Assembly: GCF_014196515.1 (NCBI RefSeq)
Contig: NZ_JACIDV010000002.1
Location: forward strand, 248,001-312,000
Length of the DNA: 64,000 nt
Source: Rhizobium skierniewicense
GTDB taxonomy: Bacteria; Pseudomonadota; Alphaproteobacteria; Rhizobiales; Rhizobiaceae
Direction: 5' to 3'
Shown here: piece after piece, positions 1 to 9,931 of the stretch
How positions within the stretch are numbered: position 1 is the first letter of the stretch
Layout: every line of letters begins with the position of its first letter
Notes under the pieces: model-generated
The model's input: only the letters and a program-made list of their open reading frames with translations
Database searches by the model: none
Told to the model about the DNA's origin: nothing
Position numbers and translations under genes: made by a program

Positions 1-2
1 CG

Positions 3-1607
<1,605 letters not shown>

Positions 1608-1642
1608 TCTGTCGGCTAGCCATATGATATGCCGATAGATTG

Positions 1643-1678
1643 ACGCTCTCCGAATGCTGGTTCGGGGAGCGTTTTTTG
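1643..1678 (+). terminator. Rho-independent terminator of guaB
   Basis: Perfect 12-base arms ACGCTCTCCGAA and TTCGGGGAGCGT, with one G-T pair allowed, surround a short loop and run into six T residues. It lies 35 bases after the guaB stop and 19 bases before the next start. Confidence 0.87.
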
Positions 1679-1696
1679 CTGAAAAGGAAGCAGGAA

Positions 1697-2116
1697 ATGT
1701 CACCCACAACCGCAATGTTCTGGCCCATGATCGCTCACGCCTTTTTGGTCTTCGGTCTCTATGTGCTTCTTTTTATTCGTCGAAGAAAATATACTTTTAT
1801 CAGCAAAGAAGACTTCAAGCGTTTTCGCGATACGGGCGAAGAGGCGCAGCAAAGCCGGTTGGTGAACAAGAACATCGCCAACCAGTTCGAAATGCCGATG
1901 CTATTTCATGCGGCGTGCCTGCTGCTCTACATCACGGATGCTGACAACATAGCGACCATTTTCCTCGCATGGATTTTCGTAGCCGGACGCTACGTGCATT
2001 CCTACGTGCATGTCACCAGCAACCGCCTGCGATACCGCGGGCCAGCTTTTGTCGTGAGCTTCGCAGCGCTCGTCCTCATGTGGGGCTGGCTGGCCGTCTG
2101 GTTGGCACTGGAGTAG
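1697..2116 (+). CDS. MAPEG-family membrane protein
   Basis: Small integral membrane protein of 139 residues with about four hydrophobic segments (residues about 8-27, 66-78, 84-97 and 116-138). The motif NQFEMPMLFHAA at about 61-72 is the signature of the MAPEG fold (membrane-associated eicosanoid and glutathione metabolism proteins). Bacterial members like this one have no settled substrate. The ATG at 1697 is preferred because AGGAA sits just upstream; an in-frame start at 1640 would overlap the guaB terminator. Next comes an unrelated hydrolase 112 bases on. Family good, biochemical role unknown. Confidence 0.8.
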   Translation: MSPTTAMFWPMIAHAFLVFGLYVLLFIRRRKYTFISKEDFKRFRDTGEEAQQSRLVNKNIANQFEMPMLFHAACLLLYITDADNIATIFLAWIFVAGRYVHSYVHVTSNRLRYRGPAFVVSFAALVLMWGWLAVWLALE

Positions 2117-2228
2117 TCTCGCAAGCCCCAGAGGATCGCGAAAAGTTGTTTCGCTAAAATCCTTAGACTACATCGCTTTTCCCGACTTTGCGTTACTGTC
2201 TCGCACGACAGTCAAGCGGGAGAACAAG

Positions 2229-3107
2229 ATGACGGATGAACCGAAGATCACCCAGGCCATGATCGACGCCTATGACGATTACACACATCTCAGCCTGGAT
2301 CGTCGCAAATTCATGGAAAAGCTGACGCTGTTGGCAGGCTCCGGTGCGGCTGCCGCGACGATTGCGCCTCTGTTGGGCGCTAGCGGCGCGCAGGCTGCTA
2401 TCGTTTCTGAAGCGGATGAACGCCTGATGGCGCAGGATGTTACTTATCCCGGCGCAAACGGTGAAATGAAGGGCTATCTCGTTACGCCGAAGAACGCGTC
2501 TGCGTCGCTGGGTTCGGTTATCGTCATTCACGAAAACCGCGGCCTCAACGCACACATCCGAGATGTTGCGCGTCGGGTGGCTCTTGAAGGTTTCGTAGCG
2601 CTTGCACCGGATTTTCTGTCCGGGCAGGGTGGCACGCCTGCAGATGAAGACAAGGCCCGCGAGATGTTCAGCGGTCTCGATATGGCTGCAACCGTTGCCG
2701 ATGCGGAAGCGACGCGTGCGTGGCTGGCCAAGCGCGATGGCGCAAATGGCAAGGTCGGTGCCGTCGGCTTTTGCTGGGGCGGTGGTCTCGTCAACCGTCT
2801 CGCGACAAAATCAGGAAGTCTGAATGCAGGCGTTGCCTATTATGGTGCGCAACCCCCTGCACAGGATGTTCCCGCCATCAAGGCACCCCTGCTTTTGCAC
2901 TATGGTGGCCTTGATGAGCGCATCAACGCGGGTATCGACGCCTATCGCAACGCGCTGGAAACGAATGGAAAGACGTTCGAAATCTTAGTCTATGACGGGG
3001 TCAATCACGCCTTTAACAATGATACGTCCAGCGCGCGGTATGACAAGAAAGCTGCGGATCTGGCCTGGGGCCGGACGATCGACTTTTTCCGCAAAAATCT
3101 GAGTTGA
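2229..3107 (+). CDS. Dienelactone hydrolase family protein with Tat-like signal
   Basis: An alpha/beta-hydrolase of 292 residues. The dienelactone hydrolase triad is visible as Cys182 in GFCWGG, Asp229 in GGLDER and His260 in NHAFNN, plus the supporting Glu102 in IHENRG. The N-terminus has LDRRKFMEKL (Arg25-Arg26) followed by an Ala-rich hydrophobic stretch ending AQAA near 57. This resembles a twin-arginine export signal with an extended n-region, so the enzyme is probably periplasmic. Start ATG has GGGAGAA upstream. It ends only four bases from the convergent LysR gene. The true substrate is unknown; annotation as carboxymethylenebutenolidase would be only by homology. Confidence 0.88.
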   Translation: MTDEPKITQAMIDAYDDYTHLSLDRRKFMEKLTLLAGSGAAAATIAPLLGASGAQAAIVSEADERLMAQDVTYPGANGEMKGYLVTPKNASASLGSVIVIHENRGLNAHIRDVARRVALEGFVALAPDFLSGQGGTPADEDKAREMFSGLDMAATVADAEATRAWLAKRDGANGKVGAVGFCWGGGLVNRLATKSGSLNAGVAYYGAQPPAQDVPAIKAPLLLHYGGLDERINAGIDAYRNALETNGKTFEILVYDGVNHAFNNDTSSARYDKKAADLAWGRTIDFFRKNLS

Positions 3108-3111
3108 CCCT

Positions 3112-4062
3112 TCACCAGCCCGGAGCCAATTGGCCGGTGCGCACACGGGCAAGCTTCGGAAACGCCTTCATATCCTCATCCAGCTCGTCGGGAGCAGAGG
3201 CGAGCGATATGTTGTCGAGGCAGGCGGTGATGTGGTCGGTGATGGCATTGATGAGCGATGGGGAAAGGCCCGGGCGCTTCATCAGGCCTATCTGTACGGG
3301 CGGCAAAGGTGGAAAGCCGTCCGCTGCCGTCAACACCTTCATACCCGTTCGAAGCGTTGATTCCGGTAGGACTGAGACGGCCATACCAGCGAGAACGGCT
3401 GCGGCGATGACGGTCGACGACCAGCTTGTGAACAGAACCTGATAATCACGGCCATCGGCGTCCAGTGCCGAGGCAGCCAATTGTCGCCACTGGCAATCAC
3501 GCCGCCCAACGGCGAGCGGCACCGGCACGTCATCGCGCAAGGGATGATTTGAGGAGGCTACCCAGCAGAGCGGCTCGGTGCGGACGATGTCCGATGCGCG
3601 GGTGCGCGGGTTATGAGTGACCAGCGCAATATCCAACTCGCCACGCGCCATCTTCTCCGCCAGGCTGACGGATGGTTCACAGACGATATAGAGCTCGACA
3701 TTGGGATGCGTCTTGGCAAAACGACCGATGATTTCCGGCATGTAGCGGTCGGCATAATCATCTGGAGTGCCGATGCGCAGCGTACCTTCCAGCCGGTTGT
3801 CATCGAAGGCGGCAACCGCCTCGTTGTTCAGACGAATGATGCGGCGGGCATAGTGCATCAGCTTCTCGCCCTCTGCCGTCAGCCTGTTTCCACGCCCGTC
3901 CTTTGCAAAGAGCTGCTTGCCCAATCGTTCTTCCAAACGCCGCATCTGCATCGAAACCGCCGATTGCGTCTTGAACACGCGGTCTGCAGCTTTGGTGAAG
4001 CTGCCGGAATCGATGATGGCAATGAAGGTGTGCAACTGGTCAATATCGAGGGGTGAAGACAT
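3112..4062 (-). CDS. LysR-type transcriptional regulator
   Basis: A 316-residue LysR family regulator. The N-terminal winged helix-turn-helix covers about residues 5-65 (FIAIIDSGSFTKAADRVFKT, then QSAVSMQMRRLEERLGKQLF). The effector domain starts near LRIGTPDDYADRYMPEII, which resembles the LrhA branch. It is divergent from a DUF1127 gene with a 19-bp palindrome between them. In Brucella and Agrobacterium, LysR regulators of the VtlR/LsrB type control DUF1127 small proteins, so the neighbour is a plausible target; I cannot say this protein is VtlR itself. An ATG five codons upstream (4077) is an alternative start. Confidence 0.9.
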   Translation of the reverse strand: MSSPLDIDQLHTFIAIIDSGSFTKAADRVFKTQSAVSMQMRRLEERLGKQLFAKDGRGNRLTAEGEKLMHYARRIIRLNNEAVAAFDDNRLEGTLRIGTPDDYADRYMPEIIGRFAKTHPNVELYIVCEPSVSLAEKMARGELDIALVTHNPRTRASDIVRTEPLCWVASSNHPLRDDVPVPLAVGRRDCQWRQLAASALDADGRDYQVLFTSWSSTVIAAAVLAGMAVSVLPESTLRTGMKVLTAADGFPPLPPVQIGLMKRPGLSPSLINAITDHITACLDNISLASAPDELDEDMKAFPKLARVRTGQLAPGW

Positions 4063-4167
4063 GGCTCTGGGATCCATAAGAATGATTGATGACTGACATT
4101 AGAAACATTCGTTGGACTGATCAATGGTCTTGCGACATTTTGACGCCATAAACACCGACAACCAAAT

Positions 4168-4186
4168 GGTCATCCAATGGATGACC
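4168..4186. promoter_or_regulatory. 19-bp palindrome between LysR gene and DUF1127 gene
   Basis: GGTCATCCAATGGATGACC is a perfect inverted repeat around a central A. It sits 67 bases upstream of the DUF1127 start and 105 bases upstream of the LysR start. Its position between a divergent LysR regulator and its likely target suggests an operator. A second short palindrome ACCAAATGGT overlaps its left side. The regulator assignment is inference. Confidence 0.5.
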
Positions 4187-4253
4187 GAACCGGCGGCCTT
4201 ACACGTGGGTGTACAGGCAGCGCCTCATCGTGCCTCATTGAAGGAATAGTGTC

Positions 4254-4535
4254 ATGCGCACGGCAGAACGGAAGATGGAACTGGGTTTGATCGCACCACG
4301 CATCGCGACCTTTGAACAGGTCGTGGCAGGCGCCGGCAAAGGTTTCGTTACGTTTTTGCGCCGCATCGCCAATCGCATGGCCGCCAATCGCCTTCTGGAC
4401 ATGGACGATCATCAACTGGCCGATATCGGTTTGACACGGAGCGATCTCAAGACAGCGCTCGATACGGGTCTCTTGGACGATCCGACGACACGGCTTGCGC
4501 GCTGCGCCCGAATGGCGGCTGCAAAGTCGTTGTAA
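4254..4535 (+). CDS. DUF1127 domain small protein
   Basis: A 93-residue protein whose middle holds the DUF1127 signature, here ANRLLDMDDHQLADIGLT followed by RSDL (about residues 43-64). DUF1127 proteins are abundant in Rhizobiales; some are Arg-rich small proteins tied to phosphate or RNA metabolism and to LysR/VtlR regulation. This one is longer than the minimal 45-residue type, with an N-terminal extension of unknown role. AAGGA lies about eight bases before the ATG. A strong terminator follows, so it is a single-gene unit divergent from the LysR regulator. Confidence 0.82.
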   Translation: MRTAERKMELGLIAPRIATFEQVVAGAGKGFVTFLRRIANRMAANRLLDMDDHQLADIGLTRSDLKTALDTGLLDDPTTRLARCARMAAAKSL

Positions 4536-4590
4536 GTTTCGCCCTTATCAGTTCCCCCGCAGGGTGATTTGCCAATAAGCCCTGCCTTTG

Positions 4591-4626
4591 CCCGGTGCCT
4601 GCTCTCGAGCTGCACCGGGTTTTTTG
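4591..4626 (+). terminator. Rho-independent terminator after DUF1127 gene
   Basis: Arms CCCGGTGC and GCACCGGG enclose a loop and are followed by six T residues. It also separates the gene from the convergent gshA, whose stop is at 4638. Confidence 0.85.
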
Positions 4627-4637
4627 TATCGTCGTTT

Positions 4638-6011
4638 TTAGTATTGGTATTCGTCGAAAACCGGCAACACCGACTTGTTCCAGCGACCGTTGTAAGCGGT
4701 CAACAAGTCTTCAGCCATTGTCACCTTCTTGGCCAGAACTTCGTCCAGCGGGTTCAGGAACACGCTTTCGTCCAGTCCATCTTCGTTAAGACGCTTGCGG
4801 TTGCGCAGGCCATCGCGCGAGATCGCTACGGTTTCGCGCGCGACGTCGAGCAGGGAACGACCCGCCACACTCGCCTTTAAACCTTGAGCAGGCACTGTAT
4901 CGCGCATGGCGATAACGTCTTCGACGGTCCAGTCCTTTGTCAATTCGTCGGCAGCGGTCAGGGCGCTGTCATCGTAAAGCAGGCCGACCCAATAGGCGGG
5001 CAGGGCACAGATACGACGCCATGGGCCGCCATCAGCGCCACGCATTTCGAGGAAGCGCTTGAGGCGAACATCCGGGAACAACGTCGACAGGTGATTGGTC
5101 CAGTCGCCCAGATTGGGTTGCCAATCGGCAATCTGCCCCTTCAGCGCGCCGCTCATGAACTGGCGGAAGGTCATGTCGGTGCAGTCACGATATCTGCCGT
5201 CACGCACGATAAAGTACATCGGCACGTCCAGCGCCCATTCGACATAATGCCGGAAGCCGAAATCCTTCTCGAAAGTGAAGGGCAGCACGCCGGAGCGACG
5301 GTTGTCGGTATCGCGCCAGATGTCACCGCGCCAGGAAAGCAACCCGTTCGGCTTTCCTTCTGTAAACGGCGAGGATGCAAACAGCGCAGTGGCAACCGAC
5401 TGCAATTTCATCGACACGCGCATCTTGCGACGCATATCTGCTTCCGACGAGAAATCGAGATTCACCTGGATCGTGCAGGTACGATACATCATGTCCAAAC
5501 CCTGGGTGCCAACCTTGGGCATATACCGCGTCATGATGGCGTAGCGGGATTTCGGCATTTGCGGCGTTTCGTCATAGGTCCAGAGCGGGCTACCGCCGAT
5601 GCCCAGAAAACGGATACCCATGGGCTCGGCGATCTCGCGTACCGTCGCAAGGTGCCGGTTGGATTCCTTGCAGGTCTCATGCAGGGTTTCCAGGGGTGCG
5701 CCTGATAGTTCGAACTGACCACCAGGTTCGATCGAAATCGCGCCCATGCCAGAGGGTTCGCTAAGCCCGATGATATTGCCCTCGTCAATGATCGGCTCCC
5801 AACCCATCTTCGCCTGCATGCCTTTCAGCAAAGCAGAGATGCTGGCGTCGCCGAAATAGGGCACCGGCTTGTTGCCGTCCTTGAAGAAGGCAAATTTTTC
5901 ATGCTCTGTGCCGATGCGAAATTTTTCGACGGGCTTGCAGCCTTCCGCCAGATAGTCGATCAATTCCTGTGCCGAGGAGATGGGTGTCTGATCGGTCGTG
6001 TCGCGGGCCAT
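4638..6011 (-). CDS. gshA: Glutamate-cysteine ligase
   Basis: Joins glutamate and cysteine to gamma-glutamylcysteine, the first step of glutathione synthesis. The 457-residue protein matches the plant/alphaproteobacterial type of the enzyme rather than the E. coli type. Visible family segments include RIGTEHEKFAF near residue 32, SIEPGGQFELSGAPLETLH near 93, MTRYMPKVGTQGLDMMYRT, and TIQVNLDFSSEADMRRKMR. AAGGTAA precedes the ATG. rsmE lies 138 bases upstream on the same strand, so the two may be co-transcribed. Confidence 0.95.
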   Translation of the reverse strand: MARDTTDQTPISSAQELIDYLAEGCKPVEKFRIGTEHEKFAFFKDGNKPVPYFGDASISALLKGMQAKMGWEPIIDEGNIIGLSEPSGMGAISIEPGGQFELSGAPLETLHETCKESNRHLATVREIAEPMGIRFLGIGGSPLWTYDETPQMPKSRYAIMTRYMPKVGTQGLDMMYRTCTIQVNLDFSSEADMRRKMRVSMKLQSVATALFASSPFTEGKPNGLLSWRGDIWRDTDNRRSGVLPFTFEKDFGFRHYVEWALDVPMYFIVRDGRYRDCTDMTFRQFMSGALKGQIADWQPNLGDWTNHLSTLFPDVRLKRFLEMRGADGGPWRRICALPAYWVGLLYDDSALTAADELTKDWTVEDVIAMRDTVPAQGLKASVAGRSLLDVARETVAISRDGLRNRKRLNEDGLDESVFLNPLDEVLAKKVTMAEDLLTAYNGRWNKSVLPVFDEYQY

Positions 6012-6149
6012 GAAATTACCTTATGGTCGATGTTGCCTGTGAGGCTTTGAATTCGCTGATAGGGTGCCGCATCGCCGCACGCAAATGAATTTCTTTCAAG
6101 CATGGTTTGAGTGCGTTTGTTTAGCGACCTAACCGTGCCTCTTGGTGCA

Positions 6150-6887
6150 TTATTTCCAGTCACCCAGCGTCGCCTGAATGACCGCAAGCGCTGCGACCCC
6201 TGCCGTATCCGCCCGCAGGATGCGGGGGCCAAGCGGAATGGGTGTGACAAATGGGTGGTTGCGTAGCAAGGACTGCTCCTCTTCCGAAAATCCACCCTCT
6301 GGCCCAACCAGCAAGGCGATATGCGTCTCCTCAATACGGTTGAGAACCGGCAACGGATTTTGTCCTTCGTCGCCTTCATCACAGTAAATGATGCGGCGGG
6401 TCGCGGGCCATGTTTCCAACAGATCTTTCAGCCTGACAGGCTCTTCAACCTGCGGCACGGCCAGGATACCGCATTGTTCCGCTGCTTCCACGACATTGGC
6501 ACGCAGCTTGTCGAGATTGTTGATCTTGCCTTGAACATGTTGGGTCAAGACAGGCTGAAGAACTCCGGCCCCCATCTCCACTGCCTTTTGCACCACATAG
6601 TCCAGACGGCCTGTTTTCAGCGGTGCGAAGAGATAGTGAAGGTCTGACGCGGCGGGTTGCGGTCGCGTTTGCCGGGTGGCTGTCAGGCTTATCTTTTTGC
6701 GTGTGGGATAGGAAAGCTCAGCCTTCCACTCGCCATCACGCCCATTGAACAGAAGGATTTCGGCTCCATCCGCCATGCGAAGGACATTGGCCAGATAATT
6801 GAACTGGTCACTGGTTGTCTCGAACGCCGCACCGGCATTGAGGGACTGGCTGACGAAAAGCCGTTGCATTCGGAAATTGGCGCGCAT
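6150..6887 (-). CDS. rsmE: 16S rRNA (uracil(1498)-N(3))-methyltransferase
   Basis: Methylates U1498 of 16S rRNA in the 30S subunit with S-adenosylmethionine. The 245-residue length is typical. The N-terminal PUA-like part (about 1-75) is followed by a SPOUT knot with [13 protein letters not shown] and [12 protein letters not shown] near the C-terminus, which form the cofactor pocket. AGAGAA precedes the ATG. Same strand and order with gshA downstream is common in rhizobia. Assignment secure. Confidence 0.94.
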   Translation of the reverse strand: MRANFRMQRLFVSQSLNAGAAFETTSDQFNYLANVLRMADGAEILLFNGRDGEWKAELSYPTRKKISLTATRQTRPQPAASDLHYLFAPLKTGRLDYVVQKAVEMGAGVLQPVLTQHVQGKINNLDKLRANVVEAAEQCGILAVPQVEEPVRLKDLLETWPATRRIIYCDEGDEGQNPLPVLNRIEETHIALLVGPEGGFSEEEQSLLRNHPFVTPIPLGPRILRADTAGVAALAVIQATLGDWK

Positions 6888-6924
6888 GGTTCTCTTTGAA
6901 TTTTACAGCTGAAGATCGCCACAG

Positions 6925-8424
6925 CTAGAGCCTGATGAAAAGAATATACATGATTCCATAACACGCTGCAGACAATGCCGCGCTGGTCGGAACGGTGATG
7001 ATCCAGGCTGCGATAATCGTCATGAAATGGGAGCGCCGAACCAGATACCGGCGGCGCACCTCGGAGGTGTTTTCGGTGTCATCTCCGCTCTCGCTCTGAC
7101 CATTGCCTGACTCTAACTGACGTCTGGCATTTTGTGTGTACCACTCGCGAAAAAAGCCGACGCCGAAGACGGCCCCGATCGCCGTATGGGTCGTGCTGAC
7201 GGGCATGCCGAACCGGGATGCGACGAGGACAGTCAGAGCCGTTGAAACCGAGACGCAAAATGCACGCATCGGGTTGAGCTTGGTGATCTGCTCCCCCACC
7301 AGCCGGATCAGGCGTGGACCGAACAGGAGGATGCCACAGGAGAGGCCAAACGCGCCGATCAACATCACCCATTGCGGTGCCCGCGCGGTTTCACCAACGA
7401 TGACGCCCTGGGTGGCACGCACAATGGCCACAACCGGGCCGATGGCATTGGAAACATCATTTGCGCCATGAGCAAAGGACATCAGGGCGGCGGCAAGAAT
7501 GAGCGGCCATTGAAACAGTTTGCGCAGCGATTGGTTTCGGTTCTCAAGGCCCTGTGATTGACGCGCGATGAGGGGGATAGCGAGGCGCCAGTTCAAAAGG
7601 CCGACTGCCAGGCCAGACAATATTGCCGTTCCAAACGAAATGATGACCAAATGGTGGAGGCCAACCCAGATGAGATAGGCGGTGAAGACGCCGCTCATGA
7701 TACCGATGAGCACCGGTACCCAGACTTGCGCAGCCGCAATCTTGTCGTCGCGATAGATGATGAATTTCTTGATGAAGGCAAGCAGAAGAATGGCAAAAAA
7801 CGCACTGATGAAAGGCGTTGCGACCCAAGTCATGGCAATGCCGCCCAGGGAAAGCCAGTCGACCGCGCCAAAACCATAGGCAGCGGTGCCCGCGCCCGCG
7901 ACCCCGCCAACAACTGTGTGCGTTGTCGAAATCGGGGCCCTGAGATAATTCGAAAGATTGACGAGCAAAGCGGCCGTGATCAAGGCCGACAGCATCGCCC
8001 ATGCGAAGATCGAGCTATCGGGGATGGTTTTGATGTTGATAATGCCGCTGGAGATCGTTTCCACGACATTGCCACCGGTGATCACCGCCCCCATGACTTC
8101 GCAGACGGCGCCGATGATGAGCGCCACAGCGATCGGCATCGCTTTGGCACCGACTGCTGGGCCGACATTGTTGGCAACATCCTTGGCGCCAATGTTCATC
8201 GCCATGTAAGCGCCGATGACGACTGCTGCAAAGACAATCATGCCGCCAGGCTGACCGATGACGAAAATGCTAGCAACCAATGCCGAAATGATGAGGAACA
8301 ACAGCCCCAGCCCCGGTGCCATCATACCACGGCTGAGGTGATAGCTGGCCTCTTCGACAAGCGAAAGCTTATCCAGGTCCTTGTCCAGTGTCGGCTTCAT
8401 GCGGCCATGGGGTGGTTGCGCCAT
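6925..8424 (-). CDS. Inorganic phosphate transporter, Pit family
   Basis: A 499-residue inner-membrane transporter with many hydrophobic segments and the duplicated Pit signature: GAKDVANNVGPAVGAKAM in the first half and AHGANDVSNAIGPVVAIVRA in the second. Two STTHT motifs (PISTTHTVVGGVAG and PVSTTHTAIGAVFG) support phosphate/metal-phosphate symport. It has an N-terminal cytosolic extension of about 30 residues. The more distal ATG at 8424 or an internal one at 8400 could be the start. No DUF47 partner (often adjacent to pit genes) is seen nearby. Confidence 0.93.
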   Translation of the reverse strand: MAQPPHGRMKPTLDKDLDKLSLVEEASYHLSRGMMAPGLGLLFLIISALVASIFVIGQPGGMIVFAAVVIGAYMAMNIGAKDVANNVGPAVGAKAMPIAVALIIGAVCEVMGAVITGGNVVETISSGIINIKTIPDSSIFAWAMLSALITAALLVNLSNYLRAPISTTHTVVGGVAGAGTAAYGFGAVDWLSLGGIAMTWVATPFISAFFAILLLAFIKKFIIYRDDKIAAAQVWVPVLIGIMSGVFTAYLIWVGLHHLVIISFGTAILSGLAVGLLNWRLAIPLIARQSQGLENRNQSLRKLFQWPLILAAALMSFAHGANDVSNAIGPVVAIVRATQGVIVGETARAPQWVMLIGAFGLSCGILLFGPRLIRLVGEQITKLNPMRAFCVSVSTALTVLVASRFGMPVSTTHTAIGAVFGVGFFREWYTQNARRQLESGNGQSESGDDTENTSEVRRRYLVRRSHFMTIIAAWIITVPTSAALSAACYGIMYILFIRL

Positions 8425-8482
8425 TGTTCTGCTTTCGGCTGCGGTGTTTACCGCATGTGCAGGCGCAAGCGGTTATTCAGAT

Positions 8483-8992
8483 TTATAGATTTACGATGTC
8501 TTGCGTCGGTTGCTGTTGCGTTTGCGCCATTTGCTTGTCGAAGGAAAGGAAAAGTTCCTTCAATTCCGGTTCGTTGACACGGCGCGAGGCTTCCTGTGGC
8601 GTGACCCATTCCAGCGTTCGACTTGCGCGCTCAGGGAAATTCTTGACCATATCCACGACCTCAAGCAGATGGACCTGCACGCGACAAGGGACCTGCACGC
8701 CATTGCGCAGCTTCTTGTCATAATCAAAAAATCCGAAATGGTTCTTTTCGACGCGGCCACGGACACCGGCCTCCTCAAACGCCTCGCGTTCGGCGACGGC
8801 ATGGGCCTTCTTGCCCTCCATAGGCCAACCCTTGGGAATAACCCATCGGCCCGTGTCCCGGCTGGTCAGCAAAAGCACTTCAACATCACCGGTCTTCTTT
8901 GCACGACGATAGCACAGAGCTGCGTATTGCTGTCGCGGAGGGCGACGCAAAATCAAGCAGACGTCATTTGCCAGTCGTGTCAACAGATTCAA
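8483..8992 (-). CDS. Nudix hydrolase
   Basis: A 169-residue protein with a Nudix fold acting on a nucleoside or inositol diphosphate-linked substrate. The Nudix box spans about residues 55-77 and contains the metal-binding REAFEEAG. The first box glutamate is replaced by Lys61, while the core REUXEE residues are intact. The preceding VIPKGWPMEG resembles diphosphoinositol-polyphosphate/diadenosine phosphate hydrolases. Translation appears to start at TTG (8992), preceded by AAGGA at good distance. The substrate cannot be told from sequence. Confidence 0.88.
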   Translation of the reverse strand: MNLLTRLANDVCLILRRPPRQQYAALCYRRAKKTGDVEVLLLTSRDTGRWVIPKGWPMEGKKAHAVAEREAFEEAGVRGRVEKNHFGFFDYDKKLRNGVQVPCRVQVHLLEVVDMVKNFPERASRTLEWVTPQEASRRVNEPELKELFLSFDKQMAQTQQQPTQDIVNL

Positions 8993-9190
8993 TTCATGAA
9001 GTCCTTATCTAAAAAATCTATATATAATACGTCCGGTATTACCGTCAGAACGCAACTCGTCCACCACAATCTATGGTATTAAACGATTCGCTTAATTGTC
9101 CTGCTGTGGAGGACCAAGGTCAATGCTGCTTGAGCTCGGGCTTAAGCATTTTTGATGTTGAACACATATTTGATGTGATCAGGCGAGGTC

Positions 9191-9931
9191 CTAAACGGAC
9201 ATCCAGTGCTTCAAACCGGATATAACGCCATCTGCCTCTTTTTCAAGTGCGAGATAGGCATGGCTCTGTTTCACGGCGAGTGCTTTCAGTTCAGGCAAAG
9301 CGTTTGCAACAATGATACCGCGCACGCCTGATAACTCGAACATCGCCTTGTCATTGCCTGTATCTCCGGCAACGGCGACCTCATCTAGGCCAATGCTCAG
9401 ATGATTGCAAAGCCACCTGATTGCCGCACCCTTGTCAGCAGACCGTGGCAGGATATCGAGATCACGATTGCTTGAGTAGACGATGCGCGCATCGATCCCG
9501 CTATCCGAAAGCTGTTTCTCCAGCCTGGAAAGATCGGCCTCGCTCGCGTTGTCCAGGTACCAGCTTGACTTCAAACCATGCTGATAACGCTCGGGTTGAA
9601 TGCTGATGCCAGGAACGTCTGAGATGAGGGATGAAATTTTTGCCGTGTCGAAGGCTTGGCCGAGCGAGGATGTGTAGGTCTGCTGCAACGAAGGCTTTTC
9701 GCGACACGACATCATCGTCCCCACGCCGCCGATCACGTAATCCGGTGATGGAAGAGGGACCTGCTCCATCAATTCGAGCTGGTCATCCAGAAGCCGTCCG
9801 CTGTTGAACACCAGAAGCGGACGGTTTTCATCCGGCAAGGACTGCCAGAAGTCGCGGAACCGGGCCGTTGCGGCGTTATCGCCGACAACGGTTCCGTCAA
9901 GATCAGTCGAGAAAATGCGAACAGGTTTCAA
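9191..9931 (-). CDS. mfppA: Mannosylfructose-phosphate phosphatase
   Basis: A HAD phosphatase of 246 residues of the sucrose-6-phosphatase type. Motif I STDLDGT gives nucleophile Asp10 and acid Asp12; motif II is FNSGR; Lys and the GDTGND motif IV lie in the C-terminal half. It is the second gene of a pair with the glycosyltransferase mfpsA, joined by a TTGA overlap (TTG start at 9931, stop of mfpsA at 9928). In A. tumefaciens this pair makes the compatible solute mannosylfructose; MfppA removes phosphate from mannosylfructose 6-phosphate. Without that context, sucrose phosphatase would be the default call. Confidence 0.87.
   Translation of the reverse strand: MKPVRIFSTDLDGTVVGDNAATARFRDFWQSLPDENRPLLVFNSGRLLDDQLELMEQVPLPSPDYVIGGVGTMMSCREKPSLQQTYTSSLGQAFDTAKISSLISDVPGISIQPERYQHGLKSSWYLDNASEADLSRLEKQLSDSGIDARIVYSSNRDLDILPRSADKGAAIRWLCNHLSIGLDEVAVAGDTGNDKAMFELSGVRGIIVANALPELKALAVKQSHAYLALEKEADGVISGLKHWMSV

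Noticed and set aside
2138..2154. GCGAAA-N5-TTTCGC hairpin after the MAPEG gene
   Set aside because: Short, A+T-rich stem without a T run; too weak to call a terminator.
7558..8577. 339-codon frame on the plus strand over the phosphate transporter gene
   Set aside because: Antisense to the Pit protein; Asp/His-rich with no membrane segments or motif.
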